Positions 49,001-63,295 are shown, counted from the stretch's first letter. The stretch: DNA of 64,000 nucleotides from Gymnogyps californianus (GCF_018139145.2 NC_059479.1:3782001-3846000), one strand, 5' to 3'. Notes: generated by a model not told the origin, from the letters alone. Numbers and translations: made by a program.

Positions 49001-52000
49001 AGAAAACAGTGGGAAACTAGGCTGTGAAAACCATGTGCCAAAACATATCTTTCCTATGGTATATGTGAGAATTAAGACTGAGTCAGCTGACATAGTTTAA
49101 TATTTCTGCAGATTAAAATTAGCAGTGAATAAGACATATTCACTTTAAACTAATAGATGAATAGTTTACCATTTCCTCACCAGAACGTTTTTCTCACATC
49201 AATATGCATTCACACACATACACATGAAAAAATATTTTGTGGACTGTAAATGTGGTTAGCCCTTCAAGTTATGTTTAGTGCGTTTTTAAATTGACCATGA
49301 GTGCGTGCATACATGTGCATGTGTGTGCCACATTTCTCGTCATCATTTCATGGATTGCTCCTAGAATTTCATAAGCTCAAAGCAATACTGGGAAATTCAT
49401 AAGCACTGTGACCTCATTTGAAGAGCACCTAAAAACGCACTTGCTTTTATTATTTAGCTATATACAATATAACTTTACATGTGATAGCTAATTTTGAAAA
49501 CAATATATGCAATTTCATGTTCCTGTGGATGGTGAAAAAGGTGTTATTTTGTCCTTAGAGCTGTTATTCTCTCTCAACATAATAATACACAACCGAGTAG
49601 CAGAGAGACAACACTAATAATGTGTACTTTAACCATAATAATTCCACAGTCCTTCCTTACTTATGCTATAAAGGTGATGCATTTTATAGTTGGTACTGGT
49701 ATAAAAAATACTGGTGTAGTCTACAATTTTAAGTGCATCAAGCTATAAAGCTATAACAGAAAGTACCAGGATAAAAAAGATAATTTTGAGCAGCTGGGAA
49801 GACTTTGATGCTATTAATTGTAAAAAAATCAGTAAATCCAAGTTTTAATGGCTATTCTTTTCATATTGGCTCTAAAAGGGTCTGAAATATCACAACTGAC
49901 AACTTTTCATAGTGAAGAACAGAAATTTTGGAAAAAAAAAATTTCAAAGTTTGGTAATCTAGTAATGAGCCCTGAATTTGATCTAAAGAAAGGATACACA
50001 CATCAGATCTGAGCTCTGCCTTCATCCCAATGACCTTACCCGTTCTGTGGGATGATGTTATGGGGCACAGATGTATATATGCATATATAAGGTATGCAGG
50101 AGGAGGGAGGTGGGTGTGGGTCTACAAAGATCATCACATGAAAGATCCACCTCATTCTCATTTACAAATGGGGAAAGGGAGATTAAATAAAGACTAAATA
50201 AGTGACTTGTTTAATGCAATATACAATGCAAATCTTTGGAGGATTGTAATTTCATCAGTTCAAAATGCAGTACACCTCTGTGTCCACAGTCTTCCCAGTT
50301 GATTAATACTATTAGCTGACTAATAAAGGTGGAGGAAGTGAGATACCATAAAATTCCCTCTTTTTAAGATCTCCACTGACTCCATATAAGCATAACCATA
50401 ATTCTGTAGTTGAGTAACTAAGGTTTTTGCCCCAGGCTGGGTCTACTCTTCCAATTTCAGTGAATACATTGGTATTTTATTCAGTATTAACTGGAGCAAG
50501 GAGTTATGGTTTGTATACTATTGTCCTTAGTAGTTCCTGTTAGCTTGGCCAAACAACTTAGCCTGCTTTCTGTTACAAAAGCATTTTACACTGGATTCAC
50601 CCACACATAATGTCTAATTTTAAACTTCAGTTTGAAAGCTAGGTGCTTCACTAGTTGGCGTGGCACTGCTAATATTCTTTGTGAAGCTGGACTAGGCTGA
50701 CCACCTTAGAAGACTATTCTTATCTACATACCAGACATATTTTAGATGCTCTCTAAAACTATAATCTATCTGAGCACTTTGTACAATGAAGAGGCCTGTT
50801 TGTCTGAATGGGTCTATGCAAAACAAAAGCATAAGCATGTGTATAAACCTGTGTTGTTTAAACCTACATTTTTTGGGAAGTAACGAAGCGAAGATATACA
50901 AAAATGTGTGAAAATACAAAAGCACTAGGAAATGGCAAGATGCAACAGGGAAATAAAAAATGAACTAATGGGCAGATTGTGTAAATATAAACCCCATGTT
51001 TAGAATGGCAGGACCGCTAAAAGTCTTTCTGGACTTGGAGACAATGAAGTCAAATAAGGGGACCACAAACTTCACAGTGAAGGTAGAGAACAACACTCAC
51101 TGAAATAGTTTTTTTCCAAGGCCTTTGGGTTTTATTTTCAGTGAAAGGCATTTGAGCTTCGTTTAGATCACTGTCTACACAACAGCTTGCAGAGAGATGC
51201 TACCTCTTCACCCAAAGCCCTCCCCATGTGCTTCCTCCATGCAGCTCCAGTGTCCGTATCATCAGGAGTAATCAAGGTGCTTGGCAGACAGTGAGAGCCT
51301 TGCAGGGGCCAGGAGCCCTCTCACTACGGCTGACTGGCAGCACAGCCCTTTAGTGGTGGGCTTCTCCCCATGCTATAGATGAGACGACAGTAAGTGGTGG
51401 CTTGGTGAGGGTCCAGAAGTGAAGCACTAGATAGCAAAAACTCCTTGTGCTTGGAACTGGTGAAGAGCATTCACTCATCTGTTAGTGCTTTTCATAGCTT
51501 TCGTGTCACAGCTATGTTTGCTACAATTAGGTTTAAGAAAGATCTTAGCTGGCAAACACTAGGTTCAGTGAAGACGTGTTCCCTTGAAGACATGGTGAAC
51601 GCTGGTAGCAAGGCCACCTCTCCAGTGGTGTGTACCATGTAGAAGCTGTGGATTATTGCCACGCTTCATAAAAGGGTCCAGAAGGGGCAGGAGCTGAAGG
51701 AAACAAATTCACATGGTTTGGGTTGCTCCCTGCTTTGACAAGTGGCAGTGAGGTCTCAGCTGAGCCTGAAGCTCCTAAGCTCATTTTAGTTGCATGCAGT
51801 CCTTATCCAAGGAAAGAAGATTATGGTCCACAATCAAGCTGGGAAACAACGGTGAATTTAAATTGCCTTTTTGTTCCATGGCCTCTTTGGTCTTGCTTAT
51901 TTAGGAGGGTGGGCTAACTGTCCTGATGGACAGTTGATGAAAATCTCCCAATTACTTATGTCCAATAAAGAGATAATATGCCGGCATTGGCCAGGAAAAT

Positions 52001-53843
52001 AATCCCTGTAGTTTAAATTCAAGAAGAGGGCGTCTTACTCCGTGCCCTTGTCCCTTCATCTTGTGCAGTGCCCAGAAGTGAGGGCGCCTGATGGTGTCCC
52101 CATGCCCTGAAAATCCTCAGCAGTTGTAATGAGAGGATGACAATAATCAGCAACAGCAAGGAACAACAGAAGCGCAGAATCCAAACCACTGTCATTTTAG
52201 TGTTTCATTGGTAATATTTAACTGAATTAAGGCTTTTTTTTTGTCCTACAGGCTATAGACAGGGCACACACACATCCATATATGGAATGGGAAAGGTGGA
52301 GCTTGTGTGGGATCCGATGGGTTCTGCTGAGGCAAAATATTACAGAGGCTCAAGTGCTAAAGCATTACTGTATCTATAGTCAAGCATTCAAAAGAGAAAT
52401 GCTTACCCGGCTGTAGCTGTCAGCCTTCCAGAGCCCAGAGACTAGATGAAAAAAATGGATAAAGATATTTTAAAAAAATCCCCTGGGACCATCTCCCGTA
52501 TTTAATAAGGAAAAGCACCTTCTGTGCAGCCAATAAAACTTGAGTCTCTCATGAAGATTTATACCATATTACACACTGAAATTCAATGTACAACGATACC
52601 CTTGTGTACGCAGTTGTCAGAATAATAATCTTTGTCTGTCTGATCAACTTATATTTTATGCCAACAACACAGCATTTAATATTACACAGTTTCACAGGAA
52701 GAAAATATATTTATTCATGCAACAACTTGCCCAGTAGCTTAAACAAAGTGGAAAAAAAAAATAGCTTGGAGTTTTTACATTAACTTATGATCCACGATAC
52801 AGATTTCTATACAATTTTAGCAATTTTATGCAGCAATATAAACTATGATTCTTAATCTAGTTTGTGAAACTGTCTCACTATTTTATACTGTCATGAGGAA
52901 TAATACAGTTGGATATGACTGCTGAAGTTTGCTTTTGGCATTCTCCTGAAATGAGGAGACTAAAAATACAAATGGTAATCAGCAGCTTTTTTCTATATTC
53001 TGCATTATCATATTCTGTGCTGTATTCTTAGGCTTTGTGTCTTAAAATATGTATCAAGAAACACTTATAGAGAAGATATACAGGGGCTCTCCCACAATCA
53101 AAGTACTCCTTGTCAGAAATCAGTATCTCTTCAGTACAGAAAGTCTACCCACGATATAGGGCTTGTTCCAAATGATGCAATGCTCTGCCAGATGAGAAAA
53201 CTTAAGCAATATAGAAAAGCTCTGTTGTATGTAGATCCATTAAATCTATTCTTCTAGCAGCCTGTGCAGAAAACTGACAGACTTTGAATGATTTATTGTT
53301 ACCTTTTTAAAGGCATCTACTTTTTACCTTACATTAATTTTTCTTTATATAACGATACCTGACAAAAAAGAAACCTGGGGACACACCACCCCCACCCTCC
53401 CCCCAAACAAGCTAATGAAAAGATTGTATGTAGGATTGGGAAGAGAAATATAAAAGGATGGTTAGAAATGTATCTATACCCCAAGGTGCACACTCATAAA
53501 ACAAAACTGCACATTCATAAAAGAAAGGTGTACTACAATCTTTTAACAATAGTACTTAAACTTCACTTAAAGTTAAGCTTACTATTGCAGAGGAAAAGGC
53601 AAATTCTTGTAAGAATGTAATAAAGTGGGTAGGTTTCTTCACGGATAGTGGACTTATCAAAACCTTCAAATCCTCTGGCCAGGCTGCATGCCTTTAGGGA
53701 AGTGTTGTCTGATAATCCATTGGTGACTATTATTGAAACTTTTCCAAAATTATGTATTTGTTGCATCAAGACACAATCGAAGTTGCTGCTTCCTCATAAC
53801 AGGATGTGATATCAGTGCCTAAAGAAAGTGACTGATTCCAAAA

Positions 53844-53881
53844 TACACACATGCACGTGCGCACACACTCACACACACACA
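53844..53881. repeat. (AC)n-type microsatellite, interrupted
   Basis: About 38 bases of nearly uninterrupted purine-pyrimidine alternation with ACACAC runs around GCACGTGCGC. Capable in principle of adopting Z-DNA. Confidence 0.75.
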
Positions 53882-56800
53882 GATAATTTTTACGTAGGAA
53901 GGAGCTACTGAAATTTGTTGGCCAAGGATTGGCTGTAGCTCCAAGACATGGCAGACTTGGACACTTTTTTGCAACCGACAAGAGGAAACAGCCATCTACT
54001 GTCATTTTAATTATCGTAACCTTCCTATTTAGTTTTCTGTAGACTAGTTTATATGTAAGAATTCATACACCAAGCCCATTTATATGAAATAAAATACATA
54101 TGTTTAAATATGGGAAGAGATACCACATGACAGAAATGTGTATGAGAAAAACATACCTACACTATAGGAGTAGAAAAAAGCTAAAGTAGGACACAGATTA
54201 AGTCCTGCTTTGTGATTTATAGGAATTTGTTTGCATATAGCACATTTAGAGTGCTTTGATCAGATTAACTACTCTATATAAAAGCAAACCAACACTTAGA
54301 TCCTACATTACAGGGTCCCATGGGGAAAAAAAAGTCAGTAACAAATGAGCTGGCCCCCAAAATAACTCAGACATTCATGGATTGATAGTCTGAAACTATT
54401 CCAGAGAGGTGAGAAAAAGCAAAGGAAAATCAAAGCATCAGAAAACAGAAATGCCTAAAAGCATAAGAGAGATCTTGCACAAGGCTAGCTTAACAAAGAT
54501 CAGAGAAGTTATGCTGATTTACACCAGCTGAGGAGCCGGCCAGTATCTTTATGTTCTTGAAGCTTAGACTTCAGAAATATATTCAGTGAGTCATAGTCAC
54601 TGTCTGAGAATTAGAAATGTAGATTGTGTTCGGAGTCCAAAAATAGATGCGATCTATTTTTATTGGCAAAGGAAAAAAATAGCTCCCTCCTTCCTTCACC
54701 AGAAATCTTCAAACCAGATCCACGTGATACGAATGGAACACTTTTAACCTGGAGAGGTTTTATTTGTAACTCAGTCAAATGTACTTTTGAAATCTCTAAA
54801 TGCTGAAAACCACACCAGATTAATTACTGTTACAATAGGATTATGACTGATAGTATTGTATATACACAAGATTTGAAGTTAAAATTAAAGAAGATTATAA
54901 TTCTAATAAAAAGTATAGATTTTTCATTGAAGAACAAATGTCATTATTCAACAACTATCATTACCTAAATATGCTTTTGTTTAGTGGTAGCTTAGTTAAA
55001 CTGATGATCTTAAAAAAATGCAGATTTTTTTTTTCTGTTTAAAAAGTATTCTACACATTTTAATGATCTATTTAAAAGATTTCATACGCTCTTATTAGCT
55101 TCCAAATATACACTGTGTAGTATATTGTGACACAAATATCTACATGCTGCAAATGCATTGCACATGAACATTTGTGCTTGTCTAACCAGGCACATTAAAT
55201 TGAGCTACACAGATACATGTCATGTATTCCCCTTGGATGGTTCAAGCATGCTGCAGCTACAGTAAAATATCACCTGCCACTATTGCTCCACGGTCCCAGT
55301 CCTACTCCTATGGACGTGGAATACTTCATATTTAATAAATATAATCAGGATTTGCTATAGATAGGGAAGAGCCTCAACAAACAAAGGTTGACATTTGTTT
55401 GTATTTAGGCATAGGCTTTTGGGTTCACATTATTTGTATTTATTAGTCTGTTAAATATATTTGTCATATATTTGAGGATGGTCAATCTCAAAACAGTAGA
55501 ATTTTGCAGCTGGTGGAAAAGAAAATTCCCTTATACATCTAATACAGCTGCATCTTAGGTTAAAATTGTGTAAATAAAGTTTTCCTGAGAGATTCCTTTA
55601 CCCACTGGGAAAAATTTGGAAGATAGCCAAGCATATATTAAATATTCCTGCATTTCAGACCTCATACAGGGTCTTCTTTTATGATTTAATAAATTTAACC
55701 TATTTTTCTTTTCATAAAACAATTTGCTTATCCTAGCAGTGTATAATGAAAAACTAGTTATATAAAATATATAGATTTTATATTTAATGCAAAATGAAGT
55801 AGGCAAAACAGCTACTTAAAATATTTTTGCAGAGTTTTTTTTGCTATAAAACAAAACAGGTATCCCTGTTTCCTATTAATCTTTCTTGATGTATTCCATT
55901 CAGGGTGGCCAGCAAACTGATAAGATCTTTCCTTCAGATTTCAAAATTACTGAATCTGGAAATAGTTCTCATTTATCTCATGCACTGCTGAGAAAACAAT
56001 CTCAAATCGTTGGTTCTACTGATGAAACTTCCTTAGCAACACAAGGGCTCCAGAATTATTTTTCAAACCTTGTCAATGCTTCCTGTGAGGTTTCCGTCAC
56101 TGTCAACATTGAGCACTTCGCAGATGGGGGGGGGGAACCCCAACCCAGAAAGCTGTGATAAATTAATAGAGGGTAAATTAATAGACTAAATGGAATTAAT
56201 AGAAGCAGTGAGAAATCTAACAGGGAAATTCTGTAACAATAGTCCAGTGAATAACATTTTAGATTTACCAAGTCTTTTATCATTTAGATGGGAATCTATA
56301 GGGAAGTGACTATGTCCCAATGGTGTTAAAAAAAGGAGGAAAACGGAGCACTTGCACCTGTGCCCTTCTCTGCAGCATAACACACCGCAGCAGGGGCTCT
56401 GCATGGAGACTGCACCCCAGGAAACAATGCAGGAGGACCCTCACACACCTTTTACTTTCGAAGCCTTAGACTGGACATCCAGGCAGATGCGAGGCTGTGG
56501 CCCCTCTCCAGAGCAGGAACTCCCAGACCAGCAGAGAAGTCTGCTCTGCTGAATCCTAGACACTGGTCCCTCTGCCTTGCTGGCACTTTCAGATAGGACT
56601 TTTCAGCCATATTCTCTCATGGTATATTATATTTAGGCCACGGTTTAAACCTTTACCATATTCAGTTTATATTGATTAAGTCTCAAGTGTGCAGCTAGTC
56701 CCTTGAAGCTAGATTTCAATATTTGCTGCTCAAGTCTGTAAAGTGTCAGCAGTGCAGGGATTTGGCTTTTAATGTAATTGGAATAGACTAGTTTAAAGCT

Positions 56801-57428
56801 ACTTTATTTCAGGTACCTCCAGTCTCAGGTTAGAGAGTGCTTTCTGCTGTGAAGATTTTTTCCTTCCCTGACACAAAAGTTCACCCTAGTTCTCAAATTC
56901 ACTAGTACTCATCTGACACTTCACAAGTTGCCAAATGTCTACTCAAACAGTAAAAAACCCAGTTTCTGCCGAGTTCTAAACTAAGTGTTAGAGGATAGCT
57001 GAAAATTAGCAGTAGCATGTCTATCTAGGGCTGAGCAAAAGACACTGAACATTAACACTTCACTGACTGCTGAAAGCTGGCTGAGAAGTGTGCTAGTTAT
57101 CTCCTGCAGTGGTGCTCTTTGCTCTCACTGTGTCCTGAGAAGCAGTCACTGATGCCAGGAGCATGCTAGGCAACAGGGAACACTGCTCCTGTCCTAACAC
57201 TTTAAAGAATACCTGGAGGCAAAGGAAAGGCATCCTCTGTTAGCCTGAGCTTCCTGTCACAGGCAGGTTAGATTTCACAGCAGAGAGTGAAGGATGAAGG
57301 CAGCTCAGGCTTCCACCTTCCAAAGCACCAGCTGACAGTGCCTTCCTCCGCTGTCCCGAGCTGTGTCCCTTGCTGCGGAGGTACAGCTGGGATGGCTCAG
57401 CTTTGTCAGGGAAGTGCTCTGACTTATC

Positions 57429-57445
57429 TTTTTTTTTTTTTTTTT
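57429..57445. repeat. poly(T) run
   Basis: Seventeen consecutive T. As at 8611, no retrocopy was recognised next to it. Confidence 0.8.
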
Positions 57446-57686
57446 CAAATTCCTCAGCATTTTTTAAAGCTAGTTTGATTCATTATCTGTTTTACGGAGT
57501 GACTGTCACACACAGCTGTGTTGCCCAAACTAAAGTGGATACGTGCCGTATGTGTGAAGAAGTGGTCAGGAAGGAAAGGAAATCACTGCTATTACTGTAC
57601 ATGACAAACCATAATATTCTTAAACTATTTGCCTTCAACTTTAAATCTTCAACTACTCCTTGCCACCCTCCAGCCTAAGAATATCT

Positions 57687-57747
57687 TCTTAAACTTTTAA
57701 GAATAGCTTAAGAACTCTTAAGAATAACTCTTAAGAATAGCTTCTTA
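57687..57747. repeat. short imperfect repeats of CTTAAGAATA
   Basis: Four closely spaced variants of TTAAGAAT/CTTAAGAA within about 60 bases (TTTTAAGAATAG, GCTTAAGAACT, CTCTTAAGAATAA, CTCTTAAGAATAG). CTTAAG is self-complementary, so the cluster is both direct and inverted. It probably arose by local slippage. Confidence 0.7.
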
Positions 57748-58091
57748 ACCTCCTTCTAAATTAGCTGAGTGCCCCTCATTTGATCCATTCTGCAATGACT
57801 TCAGACAGACTATTTAAAGCCAAGGAGATTAAATCAGTAAGAACAGAATGGTAGATAAGATTTCAAATGTCTAACACTAAAACATCTACTGCACAAGAAC
57901 ATTGTTTAGATATAAGCTGGAAACATGATACACAATGAAGTTAAATAGCATTAACGTTATTTGGTTCAAGATCTTTCTCTAAAAAGTAGTAAAAAACTAT
58001 ATGGCCTTCTCAGCGAAGAAAATGAAAAGTTCATATAGTTAATATATATATATTAGTTGATATGTATACCATTGAGTAGAGCAAATTCACT

Positions 58092-58556
58092 TTGCCTTCT
58101 TGCCCCATCCCACCCCATTATCTGAGTTATCTGGTTATCTGGTTATCTCAGATAACTGGGTTATCTGAGACAGTTCTGAGGAAAGAGTCTGCACTGCTTT
58201 CACCTTCAAATACAAGATTAAGAATTTCACATGAATCTATTCATGTGACAACAGAAACCTCTATCACTTCTTGGATGGCCTCCAGCAATGCGATACAGGG
58301 ACACACGCTTTCAGCAGCTGGGAAACACCAGCAGATGCTAAATTCTGTAGTGCATGTCCTCAGCAAAACAGGCTCACTCCTCCACTTTCTAATCTGGGAT
58401 TCTAATTCTAAGATCCATATCAGATTCAAAGGTTTGTCCCTTATCTTCAGACTACTTCTTGGTGCCGAGTCCATGATGCCAGGAACATTGGTCAAAGCAG
58501 CAGATGTAATTGTCATCTCTGCTCTTCCGACACAGTGGCAGTTTAGCTTCTACTAA
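58092..58556 (+). other. unidentified 154-codon open frame
   Basis: The longest open frame in the intergenic part apart from the one near 39.7 kb. It starts next to the TTATCTG repeat cluster. The minus strand is also open over 58241-58516. The predicted peptide (for example GTLVKAADVIVISALPTQ near its end) has no recognisable domain. The first part is encoded by the repeat cluster itself. I would not call it a gene without similarity or transcript support. Confidence 0.15.
58119..58170. repeat. GGTTATCT repeats with an 11-bp perfect hairpin
   Basis: Several GTTATCTG units occur in tandem and then inverted. The arms TCTCAGATAAC (58146-58156) and GTTATCTGAGA (58160-58170) are exactly complementary around a 3-base loop TGG. 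A second pair, GTTATCT (58142-58148) and AGATAAC (58150-58156), overlaps it. Confidence 0.85.
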
Positions 58557-61155
58557 ATGACTAAAAATTGGCTGTACTGAGCCAGGTCCAAGGGAACAAA
58601 TGCCTTTAGGAACTGAAGAGCACCACAGACTGCACCACACTATTCCAGGTTTACATTTCTTATGTATCACAGATACACATAACAATATGGATATTCATTA
58701 GACAAGATCCTGACCCCCCCACCCCCAACCTAAGTCAGAAATAAATCCTCTTCTTGAAACTTAAAGTTCAACTGCACAAGATCTCTCTGGATAAAGGACA
58801 TAAGAAGAAACAATATACCAGAGGTGTTGTTCATATACCCGAGGATGCTGTGATAAGACTGTTGCATGTAAGACAGAAGAATCTGCACAGAACAAAATGT
58901 GCCTCAGAAAATACATGCAATTCTGTTCTGCTAATGACTCTTACAGGTGGTTTTCAACTGACTTATTTGTCTCAGAATAGCTTTAACCAGGATCTCAAAA
59001 ACTGCAGAAGTATAGAAATCGTAGTTCAAATTAAGAACATATTTACTAGATAATAAATAACATGATTTGTACAATAACTGTTTTAGTACAACAAGAGCTT
59101 TCAGGTGGTAGCAGTGAGATTGAGTTTGGGTCCATGCCACCTTGTAGTCACTTACGTAATGATGAATGTAGCCTATTTGTTATACAGTAAATATACCATA
59201 ATCTATCATCACTCTAATCAGCCTAATATATATTTTGGAACATGGCTAGACAAAGGAGTTCAGAGAGGCTAGTAGCCTTATATTGTACAAGCCTCTATTT
59301 TAATACTCAGCCCAAGATACAGGCTGAATGGCAGACAAAAAAAATCTTATAGAGGTATATAATCACATGCTCTTGTAGCATATCAGCAGTCCCCATAAAT
59401 GTCATCTAGTCGCATGTATGAATGTCATAATATACTAAAAACATTTAAAAATTGTGTTAGAGAATTGAGAGGTATAGAACATATCCAGAAAGACAAACTT
59501 ATTGTGAGTAGAGTCAGACTTAGATAAATTAAACCTCTTGGAATAAAAGGAATATTGAAGAAAACAGGAAGAGTGGGAGTGAGCAAGTGAGTTCAACAAT
59601 CTTCCATCCTCCTCCTAAGCGCTTAGTAAATGCTATTTATTTATTTGAATAGTTATGAACTATGGTACTGCTGCTGCCAAAGAGACAGACACTTCTCCCC
59701 ATACATAATTTAACCAATGAAACACAGGAAAGAATGTGTGAAAGGTACAATTTAATATTAAAAAAATTGAAATGTGGAACCCTGGATATTATACTAGTCA
59801 AGTATGTTTTGTAAACTTAAGACCATTAAAAATATTTCATATATAAAATAAGGGTTTCAAGTGACAAAGCAACTAGTAGTTCCTGACATTAAGCAGGTTA
59901 GTTTGTTAGCTGACAACCAGAAAAATTAAATGCAAGAAAGTGAACAATGTTCAAAGGGATTCCTCAGCAAAGATAAGATACTATGTATTACAGATTTCAA
60001 CCTTTAAATATTTGGTATATTTCTATATTACATAAATAATAACCCATACTCTACCATTCTGTACTATAAATACATTGCATGAATTCAGATAAATGTTTTA
60101 TATTGTTCCCTCCCTCATTTATACCTTTAAAAATGTGCAGCTATGATTTATGCTTTTGAGGATGGCATAATAGAATTTGACATTTTCCAGCTGAGGTGTG
60201 GCCTAGTTCCAGCTCCATGCTTCATTACATTGTACTCCCTTTGAGAGGATGAGAAGAGTAAAAATAGCCAGGTTGTTAAAAATGTAAAAAGGCATAAATG
60301 AATTCTCACCAGATGTCCTCTTCAATTGTCATTTTCATAAAACTATGGTTGTTAAACTTTTGCTTACCATAAAACACTAGAAATCAATATATGCTATGAA
60401 CCACATATCTGGAGGGATCGTTCCCACCTCACTAGCATCCTCTCTTCTTTGGATTCTCCCATAATTTAAAAGAAAGAGGACTGTTCTTATTTAAAATAGT
60501 ACCAAAACTGCGTATTAATGTGAAGAACACTAACAAATACATGCTAGGTAGCAGAAGTCTGAACACTGTCGCATGTACACATTTAGAGGCATCAGGAAAA
60601 AGAATATTTGAACCCATAAGTTATTTTCTTCCTTTTTCAAAACAGAGTGCACTTGGAAAAATGCAGATACGAAAATGAAAAATGGCTCGACTACCCACAT
60701 TCCACTCATTTTGATAACCGACGTTTCAGGCACTAGAAGCTTTCATTACCCTTCTTTATTAGGATCAGCTACAGTGCATTCCTGCTCCCTGGGAAGCTGT
60801 TCTTGAGCAGCTACTCCCACCCGTGTGTGGTGCAGGAGCCAGTAAGCGAGGGCAGCATATTGCAGCCATCAGAGCGAGAGCCAAGGGGATGAGCCAGCTC
60901 CTGGCAGCGGGCCCGGGCCATGCCCACCTGCTGGATGTATATCCCTTTCCCTGCTCAAGGTTCCCTGTATACGCAGATGTAGAAGCCAGGGGCTACCTGG
61001 CCCACAAGGCACTTGCACACCAACGTACCTGCTCCGCTCCATGCTTCCCCACGGCTCTCAGCAGGTACCTCTGTCCCTCCCCAACTCACACGTTCATGGG
61101 ACAACTCAGAGGACTGTCCAGCCCTTGCCCACACACTTTATGGGTGTGGCACTAC

Positions 61156-61171
61156 GCACTATATATAGTGC
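61156..61171. repeat. 16-bp perfect palindrome
   Basis: GCACTATATATAGTGC reads the same on both strands. It lies at the edge of a GC-richer patch (about 60780-61190) that showed no recognisable gene. Confidence 0.85.
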
Positions 61172-63288
61172 CATGGCCCATATAGCATGCCTTTAACCAG
61201 AAACAGGTTATAAGGGTTATAAACACCAAATCCAATCTGTAAGTTAAAACAGTAAATAGTTTAATAACTTTTAACATACTGTCTTTTTGGCAAGGAGCAA
61301 ATGAGAGTGTAAACAACACATAAAATGTATTTTCCTTATCCTGCTGGGCAGATTCAGGATGTTTTTATCTCAACATCAAAGCAGCTGGTTTTGGCATTTT
61401 TCTCTACTTTTCAACCGTATTGATGTGTAACAAAGGTAACAGAAATGCCTCACAATTCATTCAAATCTGTTTTGCTGAATGCTGTACCAAATTATAATGT
61501 TCAAGTATCAAACCTATTTTATGGCTGTTCTCTCACTGTAAGATGAATGTAAAATAATTGTTTGAAAAGAAAAATGGCAATTATGCCACTTGCAACTGTA
61601 AGGGCTCCTGCACATGGGTTGACTTTCTTGCTGAATGTCATAGGAAGTTTGGGATGAAGATTTCTGCTGTCTGAACAAAAAGTGCTGGTTTTTGGTCACA
61701 AAAGTTGTTGCAAACAAGATAGCCAAGAAGAAAGATTTGTCAGCTTCCCTCTGAATGGCAAAAGGTTGAGTAGATTACTCAATATTTGTCAGACTTGAGG
61801 TGATTGCCTGTCACTACACAAGGAAGTAAACAGTATTGACAGCTTTATAAGATCAAAATTCAAAGCCTGCAAGGATATGTATCTGCATCACATAGTACAT
61901 TGCAAAGACCTTCTCTTTTAGGAACCTGTTGGGCTCAATTGTGAAGAGTAGAAAGAGTGCAGACAATAGCACGTGAGTGCCAGAGGATGATCTCTGCTGT
62001 GTAGTTATGGCTGTGTTCTCCAGCTACACTACCTAGCCCTGCCAGAACACTGTAATGATGCACTCAGCAGCTCCTGGCAATATCCTAAGTAATTCTCTGC
62101 TATGCTGTATTGACATATCAGCTCGTTCTGAGCCAGTTTGGACATTTAACATGAAGCTGTATACCTGTACGTAGACGTGACCTAAAAAGCTTAAAAAAAT
62201 AAATTATATGATTTTTTTATTCTTATTTTCCCTGCACATCTTTATTCATCTTCTGAAAATCTCTGAGAAGCTGACATTTATGAATAATCCCTTGTGTAAT
62301 ACTGCTTTTAGCTTCTCCAGGCTAGGGTGGAAGCAGCTACAGGAGAAGAGCAGAAGGAGCCTGGATCTCCTTTGGAATCAGTGACCCTATTACTAATAGG
62401 CATGGTTTCTGAATGGAGAGGGCATCTAATCTGCTACAAATGCAGAGGGGTGAAAAGCAGAATAATAGGAAGGGTCAGAAAACACTTGATTAAGTAATCT
62501 GGTAAATCTGGGCCTGAATGTGAAGAGAAGCGGGAATAAATACAGAAAGAAAATCAGCATGTGAATGGAAAGGGGAAGCAGAAATTGAAGGGCTGAGCTC
62601 CAATTAAAGAGGAGCTTGTTTGATTAAAATAAAAGAGGACTGGTATCAGGTGAGGGCTTGGAGCTACTCAGCTGAAAGGAAACCAGATCTGATAAGTGGG
62701 CTTGTTAGGGAGTGGCTTATAGACTGTCACAAGAGGCAGCACAGGATGGCTTGTAAGTAAAGCTGCGATTGAAGCGTGCTGTAGATGAGGTAAATCAGAG
62801 TGGTGAAAGAAGCGACAAAAAGAGATGGCAGAGAGCAGGAAGAAAACCAGGACTCTCACAAACCAGTGGAATAAGCAATATCAGTTAGGCACGGTTGCTC
62901 TGATTGCAGTGTTGGTTTCGTTTCCCTCTAGAATGGCAAAGCATGCTTTTACTGCTGGTAATTCTAATAGCTCTTCAAAAAAGGTCTCTAGTGGAGTTAA
63001 ACTGTTGGAGAAGCATGTGGTGATGTGTCCTGGTTTTGGCTGGGACAGAGTTAACTCTCTTCTTAGTAGCTGGTACAGTGCTGGGTTTTGGATTTAGTGT
63101 GAGAATGATGTTGATAACACGCTGATGGTTTAGTTGTTGCTAAGTAGCACTTATCCTAAGTTAAGGATTTTCAGTTTCCCATGCTCTGCCAGCAAGCAGG
63201 TGTGCAAGAAGCTGGGAGGGAGCACAGCCGGGGCAGCTGACCTGAACTAGCCAAAGGGATATTCCATACCATGGAACATCATGCCCAG

Positions 63289-63295
63289 TATATAA
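63289..63295 (+). promoter_or_regulatory. TATA box of the solo LTR
   Basis: TATATAA in the context CAGTATATAAACTGGGGG, about 263 bases into the LTR, at the usual place for the LTR core promoter. Whether it is active cannot be told from the sequence. Confidence 0.6.

Larger units (their letters stand above)
46073..63025. other. intergenic DNA downstream of DACH2 (second part)
   Basis: AT-rich, gene-poor DNA. It contains a 17-T run (57429-57445), an AC-type microsatellite (53844-53881), a cluster of CTTAAGAATA repeats (57687-57747), a repeat/hairpin cluster (58119-58170), an open 154-codon frame at 58092-58556 and a 16-bp palindrome (61156-61171). No splice-linked exons, RNA genes or KLHL4 sequence were recognised. 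Confidence 0.65.

Noticed and set aside
60823..61185. 120-codon open frame in a GC-richer patch
   Set aside because: No recognisable domain; explained by higher GC content.
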